Assembly (NCBI GenBank): GCA_947095535.1
Contig: OX352773.1
Span: forward strand, 26,433,398-26,497,397
Direction of reading: 5' to 3'
DNA: 64,000 nt
Origin: Poecilobothrus nobilitatus
Lineage: Eukaryota; Arthropoda; Insecta; Diptera; Dolichopodidae
The position numbers and the translations under genes are program-made. The first letter of the stretch is position 1, and every line of letters begins with the position of its first letter. A model generated the notes under the pieces. It was not told the origin of the DNA and searched no databases. It saw nothing but the letters and a program-made list of their open reading frames with translations. This document shows positions 33,630 to 45,545 of the stretch, one piece after another.

Positions 33630-36600
33630 AACGCAAATACAATGAAACTTAATAAATTATTAGTAGGTAAAATATATTACACAGACGTACAGAAGGATTA
33701 CAGATTGCGTATGTGGTATTAATGTTTATATTAAGTAAAGTATAGAATTATCAATTAAATAATTTATGGTATCTTATGGTATCATTATTTAAACAAAATT
33801 CACAGAAAAATGGAAAAACAATAAACAAAGTAAAAACTCAAAGAAAATAATTTACAATTGTGATTTTCTGTCATTTTTTAAATTTAATCCGATTAAAAAT
33901 TTGCCAAAAAAAAAATTTAGTCAATCTAAAAATATAAACTTATTATATTTGCTTATAGTTGCTCAATTAATTTTCAAAAAAACTACAACTTGTGTAATCT
34001 AAAGCTGAATAAAATGAATGAATAAAAATGACCAACATAAATAACATTTTTATAATTTTAACTTTATAAAAAGTCTTGATCACGTATAAAAACAATGACC
34101 ATACTGGAATCTATAATAATTTTACGTGTATAGCAGTTAGACTTTTACAATCTTAACATAACAAAAAAAAAATTATGAAAGAAAATGAATCGTATAAATC
34201 AAATAAGAAAATTAATTCATTCATTGAATTTTAATTTCGATATTCAAATTCAAAAATTCAATTCAAATTTTATTTTGACATAAAAATGTATGCAGTTCCC
34301 ACGCCATTTTCAATTAATTGCAAGTTGAAATTTTTTTTTTTTTTCAAAATTCTAAACTACCCTTTAATTATAGTCAAAATTTGGTAAATGGCCTGTCATC
34401 AGCTTCAAAATTAAAATATAAAATAATTCTGGGGTTGTCGTTTAACGTTGCACCTTAATTATGTTTTAGCTTTAGTCTTTGAATATTTTTAAAGAATCGA
34501 GTATCGATTCTCATATTATAAAAAGTGCAGTTTTCTTAAATAATTTCGATTCTCATATTATGATAAAAAAAAAATGATCATACATAAGATAATTATATAA
34601 TAAAATAATTGTGATATCAAATGCCACTTAGTTGCACAAAATGAATAAAAATAAATATGTATCCAGTTTCTTTTTTATTCACTTCTAGCTTCTAGTAAAT
34701 ATTCAAAATTTCTTTGTGTTTTTCTCTCTTGTTTTTCTTTTTTTTTTTTCCTGTTAAACATTAAAGGAAATTTTAATTAAAAATTTTTCATTTTCCATTC
34801 ATGCTTAAAAATAACAACTCTTATCATTTTGAAATTCTAACAAATGAAATATCCTTTAAATCCAACTTCCGTTCTACCTATAAATAATGCTTACAAAAAA
34901 TATTATATTTTCGACTTTTAAACAACAATAAATCTGATATAATCATAAAAACCGAATCAAACAAATTTCATTGCATTTTTATGTAATACAAAAAAGAAGA
35001 AAATTTCAATTGTACCCAGTATAAATAAAATTGTTATCCGATTCGTTCTTTTATTGCCTATTTAGAAACAACAATTTTTTCTTCAAAGAAGAATATTTTA
35101 TTTTTAACAAAGAGTTTCTTTTAGATTGTCATGACACGTGTGTCAGTACTAGTATAGGTATATATATTTTTATTCGTTTTTCAACCACGAATCACATTAT
35201 TTTAATGTTAAACTTGGCGCAATTTTTATAATTCTTTTTTTTTTTTGCTTGGTTTTTTTTTTTTTTTGTATTTCTTTTATTGTCCAGGATAATTTCAGGA
35301 TAATAAAATTTATAATAAGTATTAAATTACACAAATACAGAAAAACAAAATAAAAAAAATAAAAAAATATGTTTGTAAATTAGTTTTTACCACATTTTTA
35401 TTACTGGGACTTGTTTTTGTTTTTGTGAAAATAAATTTTGAAAATTGTTTCGACCATCTGTCGTTACAGAGAAGACAAATTTATTTCTATATATTTTAAG
35501 TGGAGACTGAGTAGGATTTAATGTTTTATAGTTTAATTATGGTTGGTTAATTTTTTTAGTGTTATAAAATTTTATTAACGATAATCATTTTGTATAGTTA
35601 AGCATGAAAATTTTATATTGCTTACTATTAATTTTTAATAATTAGAGAATACTGGTAATGTTGAAGTTTTATAGTTTAGTAATTAATAGCAAAACATTAT
35701 TTAACTTTATTGTATAACCAAAAAAAAAATTTTTTTTTGGAAGCATATTTCGATATTATTTTTATTAATTCTCATTAATCCTAAAAAGTACTAACTTCAA
35801 ACATCAACGATTCGTGTAATCAAAGTAAAAAAAAAAAAAATGAATTTGTTTTACATGATGGTAAGATAATAATTGATGAAAAGATTAAAAAAATCTTAAG
35901 ATTTTTTGCTTTTATTTTCCGATATTTTTAAAAACAATTGTTTCAAAATATTATATAAAAATAAATAAATTTAAGTTTGAGAAAATTTTTAGTAAATTTA
36001 AACTATATTCTTGAATATTTCAGAAAGCGTGTTGAAAAATATATGAAGTTTCAAACGCAGACATATTTAAATAAACAATTTTTTTTTTTTTAATTATTTT
36101 AAAGTTTTTTTGTAAATTTGCTTTAAAAAAGTTTTATTTGTTTTCCAAAAAGTTGCATATTCTATACAATAATAACAGATTAATTAAAAAGCCAACCTCT
36201 TATTCTGTAAATTTAATTCTATACTGTTTTATTTTACTATATACTTATAGTTATCCTTTTGGAACCAACACATTTCTTAAAATTTCAGTTTATATGTTTT
36301 CTTTGTTCTCAGCGCAAAGAAAAATTAGCTTTTTAGTTTCAATCGTATTCCTCTGTCAGCTCTTTACAAAACTTTTACACTGCGTAAGATAGAACAATGA
36401 AATATTATTCATGAATAGGCCTTCAAAAATTAATGTTTTAGATTTAGAACAACGTTTTTTTATGTAGTCTTTTAAAGTTTGAAATGCTCAAACTTCAAAT
36501 GTGTGTAGAACAGATTCTGATTAACAATTTTTCAATATAAAAAAGCCAAACGCCAAAAAAATGTTCTCTTTTAATTGTACAAATCATCAATATTAAGATT

Positions 36601-36696
36601 ATACAAATTTTAGTAATTTTGTATGAAAATTTAGCAAAAATTAGCAAAAAAAGATAAATAAAGCTGCAACATTATCATTTTAGATGTATCAACGGC
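31526..36696. other. Long AT-rich stretch without a supported gene
   Basis: Complementary open frames 33290-33526 (minus) and 33306-33488 (plus) are low complexity. A plus frame of 84 codons at 36138-36392 ends near a donor-like GCGTAAGA but has no homology that I recognise. The stretch is otherwise homopolymer-rich. Confidence 0.5.
34494..34563. repeat. Short inverted and direct repeat ATCGATTCTCATATTAT
   Basis: GAATCGA/TATCGATTC form an inverted pair at 34494-34510. CGATTCTCATATTAT then occurs at 34505-34519 and again at 34547-34561, a period of 42 bp. Confidence 0.65.
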
Positions 36697-38473
36697 TTTT
36701 TAGCACATTTCCAAAAAAATTTTGAAAAAATGTGCTTATTAGTTTCACTCTGTCCGTCCGTCCGTCCGTCCGTCTGTTTCAAAACTTCTACACCGTTAAA
36801 GATAGAGAAAAAAAATTTTAACCATAGGTAGGTCTCATAAAAAAAATAATTTTGTGGAACAACTTTTTCATGTAGCCCCCCTCATTACGGAGCTACACCC
36901 CCTCAAACTTTGAAAAAGCCCTATTTTTAAATGCTTATATCTTATGTTCTGCTTAAGATTTTTTCAATCTGAAAACGTCATTCGACAGGTATTTCTTTTA
37001 CCTTTGTAAATTAATATCAAAATTATACAATTTTTTTAAATTTAGTATTTAAATTTACCGTTATGTGAAAACCAAATTTTGCATTATTTTTCTACTTTCA
37101 TAACTCCGGCACGCTTCTAGATACAAGCTTGAAATTTTGAGGCAAGAAAGAACTTTTAGAATTAGTATAAGTTTGCTCAGAAAATTTTTTCGGACCACCC
37201 CCTGTTTATGAGCTATTAGGGCTTAAAAATTGAAAATTTGCTATTTTTAAACACCTGTAACTTAGGAACCTGCACACATTTTACTTCTGCAAGATGTAAA
37301 AATTAAAGCTACAATAATATATTTTTACGTGTGTGAAAGGTTTATTTTAATTATAAAGGGTTCCAAAGTTGCAGCTCTTCAAAGTTGTAAAAAAGCCCCA
37401 TTTTCAGATGTATATATCTCGGGCTCTGCGTAATAGTTTTGCAATCTAAAACCGGCAGAAGATCGAAAATTTTATTATCTATATAAATAATAATTATGTA
37501 ATATTTTGTAATTTACTATTTAAATTTACCGTTATGTGAAAACCACATTTTGCATGAAATTTCTTTTTTCATAACTCCGGCACCCCTTTAGATAGGAACC
37601 TGAAATTTTGATACAAGAAAGAACTATTAGAATTAGTATAAGTTTCCTCAGAAAATTTTTTGGTAACGCCCCCTCTTTAAGAGTTATTACGCCTCAAAAA
37701 TTGAAAATTTGCTATTTTTAGACACCTGTAACTTAGGCACCCGTAAAAATTTTTCTTCGGCAAGACATGAAAATGAAAGCTACAATAATATATTTTTACG
37801 TGTGTGAAAGGTTTATTTTAGTTTTAAAGGGTTCCAAAGCTGCAGCTCTTCAAAATTGTAAAAAAGCTCCATTTTCAGTTGTATATATCTCGGGCTTTGC
37901 GTAATAGTTTTGCAATCTAAAACCGGTAGGAGATCGAAAATTTTATTATCTATATAAAACAATATCAAAATTATGTAATATTTTGTAATTTACGATTTAA
38001 ATTTACCGTTATGTGAAAACCACATTTTGCATGAAATTTCTTTTTTCATAACTCCGGCACCCCTTTAGATAGGAATCTGAAATTTTGAGACAAGAAAGAA
38101 CTTTTAGAATTAGTATAAGTTTCCTCAGAAAATTTTTTGGTAACGCCCCCTCTTTAAGAGTTATTACGCCTCAAAAATTGAAAATTTGCTATTTTTAGAC
38201 ACCTGTAACTTAGGCACCTGTAAAAACTTTTCTTCGGCAAGACATAAAAATTAAAGCTTCAATAATATATTTTTACGTGTGTTAACAGCTTTTCTTAGTT
38301 ATATAGGATTCCGGACTTACGGCCCCTCAAAATCTCAAAAATGTCCTATTTTCAAGTTTTTTCTTATTACATGAAATTTTCAAATTTTTGTGTAAGCCAC
38401 ACTTCTAAACAATTTGTATTGAGTTTTGGAAATGTGCGCTTTTAAAAACCGTTGGTTTACATTCTACCTTGTT
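36697..38473 (-). mobile_element. Family A element, longest copy, three monomers
   Basis: The plus strand starts with TTTTTAGCACATTTCC, the complement of the family 3' end. A CCGT tetranucleotide array follows at about 36752-36775, and the copy ends with TTTACATTCTACCTTGTT, the complement of the 5' end. CATAACTCCGGCAC occurs at 37099, 37570 and 38047, spacings of 471 and 477 bp, so three tandem monomers of about 475 bp are present. Each monomer also repeats TTACCGTTATGTGAAAACCA, a TATATATCTCGGGCT block and a CTTCGGCAAGACAT block. The second and third monomers resemble each other more than the first, which suggests recent internal amplification. No transposase frame. Confidence 0.85.
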
Positions 38474-38601
38474 TTTATTTGGGATTTCCTTGAAATTGAA
38501 GAAATTTTTTTTAGATTTATCATAATTTTTTTTTTATTATAAAATTCTAAGAAATTTTATAAATTTTAATGTAAATCATAATATTAAACCTGTGGTCCTA
38601 T

Positions 38602-38615
38602 ATTCTGCCTTGTTT
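38602..38615 (-). repeat. Isolated family A 5' terminus word
   Basis: ATTCTGCCTTGTTT here is the exact complement of AAACAAGGCAGAAT at 39177-39190, the 5' end of the next family A copy. The two 14-bp words face each other across about 560 bp. The sequence inward from this word is otherwise unrelated to family A. It may be a truncated third copy or the TIR of a different element. Confidence 0.5.
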
Positions 38616-39176
38616 TAAAAGAAAAGATACTGTGTTACAATTATTTTAATGAGAAATTTCAAATTAAAATATCTAATCATACTTTTTTTTTTTAAATACA
38701 ATAAAAAAGGAAAATTTTATTTTATTTTTTTTTTTTATTCATTTTTACTTATTGAATTTTAATAGGAATGTAAAATATCGACGAAGTAGCTTATAAACTA
38801 TAATTTTATATAACATACATATATATATATATACTTTAAAATTAATAATACCTCATACATACTTTTCAACTTAAAATGGTGTTGTATGTTTACATAATTT
38901 CTTATTTGAAGAAAAAAAAAAATTCTGCTTTTTTTGTTTGTTATTTTTCAATTTGGTAAATTGCTAACATATACATACATAAATATACATAATATATACA
39001 TATATATATATTTTTATTCAACAAAAGTGTATTCAATTTTTGAAATTCTTGTAACGTAATCTGAAATATTCTTTAAACAAACTAAAATACTTTGGTTGAA
39101 TACTTTTAGTTAACTTCCTTGAATAATAACGATATCAATTCTCATTAGATTTTAAGTTATACTTAAAAAGGAAAAA
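38616..39176. other. AT-rich spacer between inverted family A termini
   Basis: Low-complexity sequence with (TA)n patches at about 38818-38832 and 38998-39012. No open frame of note. Confidence 0.6.
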
Positions 39177-39860
39177 AAACAAGGCAGAATGTAAACCAAC
39201 AGTTTTTAAAAGCGCACATTTCCAAAAGATAATACAAACGGTTTAGAATTATGGCTTGTACCAAAAATTGAAAATTTCATATAAGAAAAAATGTGAAAAA
39301 AGGATTTTTTGCAAATTAGAGGAGCTCTAAGTCCGAAAGCCTATATAACTAAGAAAAACTGTTAGCACACGTAAAAAAAATGTCTGGTCTTATAGCGTGT
39401 TTAGATTGTAAAATTACTATGTACAGCCGGAGATATATATACTTCTAAAAATAGGGCTTTTGTGCAATTTTGAGTGCCTGTAACTCTGGAACCCTATATA
39501 ACTAAAAGAAATGGTTAACACACATAAAAAAAAATTAGTGAAGCTTTAATTTTTATGTCTTGCCGAAGAAAAATATATACAGGTGCCTAAGTTACATTAC
39601 AGGTGTTTAAAAATAGAAAATTTTTCATTTTTGAGTAGCTCATAAATAGGGGGCGCTCCAAAAAAATTTCTGAGCAAACTAATTCCTAAAGTATTTTCTT
39701 ACCCCAAAATTTAAGTCGCTATCTAAAACCGTGCCGGAGTTATGAAAGTAGAAAAATCGTGCAAAATTTGAGTTTTACATAACGGTAAATTTATGTACTA
39801 AATTAAAAAAAAAAAATTGTATAATTTTGATATTGATTTACAAAGGTAAAAAAATTTGTT
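39177..39860 (+). mobile_element. Family A element, 3'-truncated copy
   Basis: It begins AAACAAGGCAGAATGTAAAC and follows the family through one GCCGGAGTTATGAAAGTAGA block (about 39733) and the TACATAACGGTAAATTTA block. It then loses similarity shortly after TACAAAGGTAAAAAAATTTG. The GGAC array and the 3' hairpin are absent. It lies head-to-head with the copy at 36697-38473. Confidence 0.75.
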
Positions 39861-40329
39861 AAAAAATCGAGAAATTAAAATATTTTTTGTTCAAATTAAT
39901 TATGAACTATGGAAAATTTTCTTTTTCTAAAAACGAATATTTTGTTTTAGATTACACAAAATTTCCTAATTGAATATCGCAGAAGAAACTAAAAAAAAAA
40001 TTCGATTTATTTAATTATTCTGCAATATTTTAACTATTATATTTAATATAATTAACTAATATAATTTTTACCAGACTATAGCAGTTATAAAGCTATATAT
40101 TATTATATCATATATTATTTAAAATATTGGTAATTAAAATTTGATAATCGAATAATTTAGAAGTTATGAATATAAAATTAAAATAATAAAGAATCCCTAG
40201 AGAATATCAAAAAAAAAATCTGATACATAATAAAATATTGAAAATCGAATTTTTTATTTAATATTCAATTAAAGTTTTCAATTTAAGTTGTGCCTCAAAT
40301 TTTTTTTTTTTTTCTCCCATAATAGAAAA

Positions 40330-40920
40330 ATTTTAATTTATTTCAAAAAAATTTCGAAAAATTTCCTTATTAGTTTGACTTTTGTTTGTCTATTTGTTTG
40401 ATTACAAAATTTCTAGGCCTTTTAAAATAAAACAATGTAAAAAGTCATAATATATAGCTAAAAACAGTAATAATAATTGTAGAAAAACGTTTTTCTATAG
40501 AAAACCTGATTTGCTGTAACACTACAGTCACAAAAGTTGGAAAAAACCCCTAAACCTCTATTGATTCTCAATTAATCTTATATCAAGTTAAATTTTTAAG
40601 CTTTATAAATCAAGACAAAAATATGTTTTTTTTTTGGAATTCGACAATTAAATTTCCCATTATCTGAAAATAATATTTTACAAAATTTTAAACTCTCCGT
40701 ATTTTCAAAACATGTAAATTTAAAAGTTTATGAATAACTTTATGAGGATGAGGATATGAATATGAGGATATCCTTTCCAGTTCCTTTCGAAAAATTTTCT
40801 ATATTTCATTCTTTTTAAAAACTAATGAACGTCAAAAATTTCAACATTTTGTTAATTTTAGGCACCTGAAACTTGAAAATCTATGGAAAAGTTTTCAAAG
40901 TTCTTAGGAGAAATTTCAAA
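40330..40920 (-). mobile_element. Family A relative, strongly diverged
   Basis: The order of landmarks matches family A in minus orientation although the letters have drifted. CCTTATTAGTTTGACTTTTG (compare GCTTATTAGTTTCACTCTGT) is followed by a degenerate TTTG/TCTA tetranucleotide tract and ACAAAATTTCTAGGCC. Then come ATTATCTGAAAATAATATTT (compare GTTATGTGAAAACCAAATTT), CTCCGTATTTTCA, and TTTTAGGCACCTGAAACTTG (compare TTTTTAGACACCTGTAACTT). This is either a much older copy or a separate subfamily. Confidence 0.5.
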
Positions 40921-43900
40921 AAAAAGGTATAAATTTTTAATGCAAAACTAGCCACAGTTTTAAAATGCTTTTTTCTTTTTGTATTTTTATAACTTTTTGC
41001 CAATAAAAACCTTTGGTTTTACAAATTACCCTATTTAAATATTTTAATTTATCTGTTTCGATTTAAAATTAATTCAATAAAAGTCAATAGAAAAAAATAA
41101 TGTAAGTGTTGTTTTACAGATTAGTTCAAAGAATAAGTACTAAAGCATAAATACATAAAATAATAAAATATATATGAAATATATCTTCTGATGTAAATTG
41201 ATCAATATTTAATTAATTAAAATATTCTATTTACAATCCAACAATGACAACACAAGAAACTGCTAGAGAATAGTTAAGAAATAGCGATCATAAATAAAAC
41301 AACAGTTAAAATCTAAATTTAAAATGATTGTTAAGAACTGCTTCGAAATTAGAATAATATGATATAAATTTATTTCTAAAATATTTATAAAATAAATAAA
41401 TTTTTGAATAAATAAAAATCAAAAAATAATCACTCCAGATGAAAGTGTAAAATAATTCAAAAAACATTAACTAATATAATTAAAAATAAATTTAATTTTT
41501 AGGATAATGTAAACCGCACCCATAAAATTATAACTGCATCATAACTGAACAATTTAATTTAAAAATAAAAATATTTAACCATATATATGTACGTATTTAT
41601 CGCTTATGTAATAAAAATTTTAATTTAAAATTAAACAAATAAATTTAACCTTAATGGTCAATATTATATAAAATTCAATAAAATTTAATTTTCAAAATTG
41701 CCGCCGGAAAATTACATAAAAATTTATTACATAATTCAGACAATTAAAATTATAATAATGAATAAAATTATTTTCACTTAAAATAATCATCCTACAATAA
41801 TTATTAATCATTAATTAAATTATAAACAATTAATAATAATCGGAAGGATATTTTTTTGTTTTTTTTGTTTTTCAATTTAAAAATAACAACAATTACAATA
41901 GCAGACAAAAGGAAAGCAAATTTTAAAAAAAAAATTATTTTTTTTTTATATACTTTTCAAAACTTATCAAACATCCTTAGTACGAAAAACGAAACAAAAA
42001 ATATATTAATCATGTCCTTTAACAAAAAAAATTGTATTGTGTATAGCAGCTCTCATTTTTTTTTTTTTCCATATAAAAATTCTTTTTATGAAAGCATGTA
42101 AATTTTGAATAATAAAAAAAAAAAAAAATTCACAAATCCTATAATAAATAAATAATACATGTATAAATTAAAATAAATATGTTATATAATATAAATACTC
42201 ATACAATTTTAGAATGTATACAAATTCAAAAACAAAAAAAAAAAAATGTATGTTATCATTTAATTTCATAAGAATTGTTCTAGGACTTATTATCTATTTT
42301 TATTTTTGTATACATTTCTCTCTTTCTCTTCTTTTTTTAATTTTCTCTCAGAGTTTTTTTTTTTTACTCTCTATTTGTTATTTTCTTGGAGCTACTCTTA
42401 AAAATAAATCGTATTGATGCTGTTACGACCGTATTCCTGTTTAAATAAATTAAATTTAGAAAGCTTTTCTTGTATTACATGAATATATACGTATATATTT
42501 AAAGCTTTTTTACCATCAGTACATTAATTCAAATGAATTTGTACATTTCGGAATGTATGTTTGTGTGCGTAATGGACCAAAAAAATTGTATGATAATATA
42601 GTATAAAAATGAACGTATGTATGTATAAAATATTGTAATAAAAATACTTATACTTATACAAAAGAGATAAATTTAATTTTTTTTTGCTTTTTTGTTAGTA
42701 TTCTTTCAAGTTTATTACATTATCTGTTATCTATATGTTTATTTGTTTGTTATTTCAAATGTATATTTATATAGATGCTTACAGATGATGGGACTATAAG
42801 AAAAAAAAATAAAAAATAAATAAATACACACGAAAAAAGGATAACACAAAAGTGTGTGAGGTAATGAAAAAAAAGTAAAAATAAATACATCAACTTTCAC
42901 TTTGCAGGTTTCTGTGTCACTTACAAAAAAAAAAATTTTTTTTTTTTTGTTTGTTATTTTTTTTATTTTTTTTATATTTTCTTTGTAAATATTTTGCATA
43001 AATTTAGGCGTTTAAAAATTAAATTTCATAGAAAAATAATATTAAATTTAAGATTTTATAAATTTATTAAATATTTTGTTATGTTAAAATGAAATATTAT
43101 GATATTTAAAAATGTTTTTGGTATTTTTTTTTTTTTTTGGAATTTTATTTATGTGTTTGACAATATATTTTTTTTCACTTAAATAAAAAGCTTTAAATCA
43201 ATAAAATAAAATACGAAAATAAAAATGAAAAACTGGGTTGTTTTTGATTCCTTATTTTAGTTATATCTTTTTTTTTTTTTTTTTTGTATAAATATTTTGA
43301 AAATGACAATTCTATGTGTTTTATTTTGACATTTCTAATTTATTTGTATCTTTCAATGTATTTTATTTTATTTGTATTTTTTGTATATTCAATTTTCATC
43401 TTTGTTATTTAAATCTATATTTTTTACAAAATTAAAATGTTTTTTCTTTGAAGAATTTTTCATTAGTTTTTCTTATAAAAAAAATTTATGAAATCAACAC
43501 ATTTTAATTAATGTTGTATTAAAATAAACTTATATTTTTGTTTAAATATTATTATTCTTTTCATACGACATTAAAATCGGCATATTGGCACCAAATTTTA
43601 CAATTTTATTTTCCTATCAAAATTCGCAATAATTACTAAGAAAAAATCAACAAAAAAAAACAAAAAAATGAAATTTAAAAGAAAAATTTTTACATAATCA
43701 CGAACAAAATAGTAAAAATTATAGTTTTTTTTTTTTTGCCCTAATATTGTAAAGATAACACTTAGTTTATTTTGTAAATTAATCATTTAATTATTTTTTT
43801 GTTTGTTAAATTTACAATATTTTCGTTTAAAAGTCGCACATTCTTTTTCTTTGTTTCCACCTTGTTAAAATATTATAATTTTTTATTTACACCTCAATAT

Positions 43901-45454
43901 AACAAGAAAAAAAAAACGTACATAAAGTAATATTTAAATTACCGATTAAATATTTTTGAAAATTTTATTATTTTTTGTTGCAATTAGACAAGAACACAAT
44001 AATTAGAGACACGGAAATCCGCTAAAAATTTTTGACATTAGAAAAACAAAATTTCAAAGAAAAAAAAATTTTTTTTTTCTAAATTATAATATAAATTATT
44101 CTATTCTTAAGTCACCCTTTAAAAAATGATTTAATATTTTTATGGTGATTTTTTTTTTTGCTATTTCTTTCTTTTTATTTTGTTGCTTTTGTTCAACAAA
44201 CGCGATAACTTTTCGTTCGAGTACAAACGGGTTGTTGTAAATTCAGCGCTCGACTAAAATATATTTTTTAGGTGAAATATGAAAACTGTTTCTTAGTATA
44301 ATTTTTCCTACTACAATATACTATATGTGATTGTAATGACGATGAAGTTAAAGGAAAAAAAAAAAAAAAACAAACAAAAAGAAAGAAAAATAATTTTGGA
44401 ACCTAGGATGCTGATGCTACTGCCTGTTTTTCGGAGTTAAATAAATTTTCTTTTCATTTGTATGTATGTATGTATGTACAGGTATATGTATGGATTTAGT
44501 TATATATTTATTTATCTGTATTTGTACAAAAAAAAAGAAAAACAAGTTAAGAAGAAAATAATTTTGAAGCACAAAATTAAGTAGAACACATAAATTATCT
44601 GTCATAAGTTCAATATTTACCCATCTATTTAATATACATACAATAATCAACGTTCATACCTACATGGATACATTATTTTATACTCACATAATTACATAAA
44701 TACCTACATATTTTTTTTAAATTATCCTTTAAATCAGAAATTATTCTCACTAATTTTCTTATTGAGATCTCATCTAATTTTGTTTTTTTTTTTTCCAGTT
44801 GGAATATTTTAAATGTTTCGAAACACAAAGGAAAAAAAAAGCATCTAATGATCAACAGAACAAGAAGAAAATCCAACCACAACTCATTTATCTCGTATAT
44901 TATAATTATGGTTTCTCTTTCTCTATCTATTCGTACTAAAAACATTATTCAAATGAGAATAAGCTTTCAATTTCTTTTTTCTCTTTTCTTTTCTCAAAAA
45001 ATTTTAAAATAAATTCGAAAAAAAAACTTTTAACTGTACTAAAAAATTAAAATAAAAATATACAAACAAAACTAAACATATAGATGGGTACACTGCGTTC
45101 ATTTTAAAATAACGTTTATTGCGCTAGAACCTACAACAACAAAAAATAACATGCGAATGGTATGAGAAGTAAAAAACATAAAACAACATAATTAAACAAG
45201 CTTTTCTTTTTTTTTGCTCTTGTTGTTTTTTGTGCACACTTTCAAATACAAAAAACAAAACAAAAAAAATTTAAAAAATCTTTCTCTCAGTTTTTTTAAT
45301 ATCTCTTTAATAACTCTATTAAAATTATTTTCTAAATGCTCTTTTTGCATTATGCCACTCCCAATCGAAAACAGCATGGTAAACTTTATTTTAGATATAC
45401 ATATCAGAAAATTCATTTATATGTATGAGTATGTGTGACTGTATTTAGAATGTT
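40921..45454. other. AT-rich stretch; possible 3' UTR near its end
   Basis: No gene is supported on its own. If the minus-strand terminal exon at 45455-45545 is real, the sequence just below 45455 is its 3' UTR. Several minus-strand AATAAA signals are available, for example at about 45386. Open frames of 60-90 codons on both strands in 41856-44945 are biased and mutually antisense. Confidence 0.45.
44460..44476. repeat. (TATG)n microsatellite
   Basis: Four TATG units, followed by related TATATGTATGG sequence. Confidence 0.8.
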
Positions 45455-45545
45455 TTAGGACAACATTTTCGTTAGATTACAATCATCATGCTGATAAAGT
45501 CCTTTATTTTTACGCTTAACGGTATTAAAATCTTCGATGGATACA
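45455..45545 (-). CDS. Candidate 3'-terminal coding exon
   Basis: On the minus strand the acceptor CTTGTTTTTCAG is followed by one base completing a codon, then 29 sense codons and TAA. The peptide starts VSIEDFNTVKRKNKG and ends HDDCNLTKMLS. It has balanced composition (Asp, His, Gln, Cys, Lys) quite unlike chance frames around it. G+C is raised exactly over the exon and falls after the stop. The preceding exon must end with two bases of a codon. The candidate exon at 60468-60644 does so, giving CG+T = Arg at the junction. The required phase differs from that of the 7585-7725 exon. If both belong to one gene they would be used in different isoforms, with this one giving an alternative, earlier C-terminus. 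Protein not recognised. Confidence 0.5.

Noticed and set aside
36138..36392. 84-codon plus frame ending near a donor-like GCGTAAGA
   Set aside because: Antisense frames in the same interval look equally plausible, no acceptor or homology is seen, and the residue mix is mostly Leu/Phe/Tyr.
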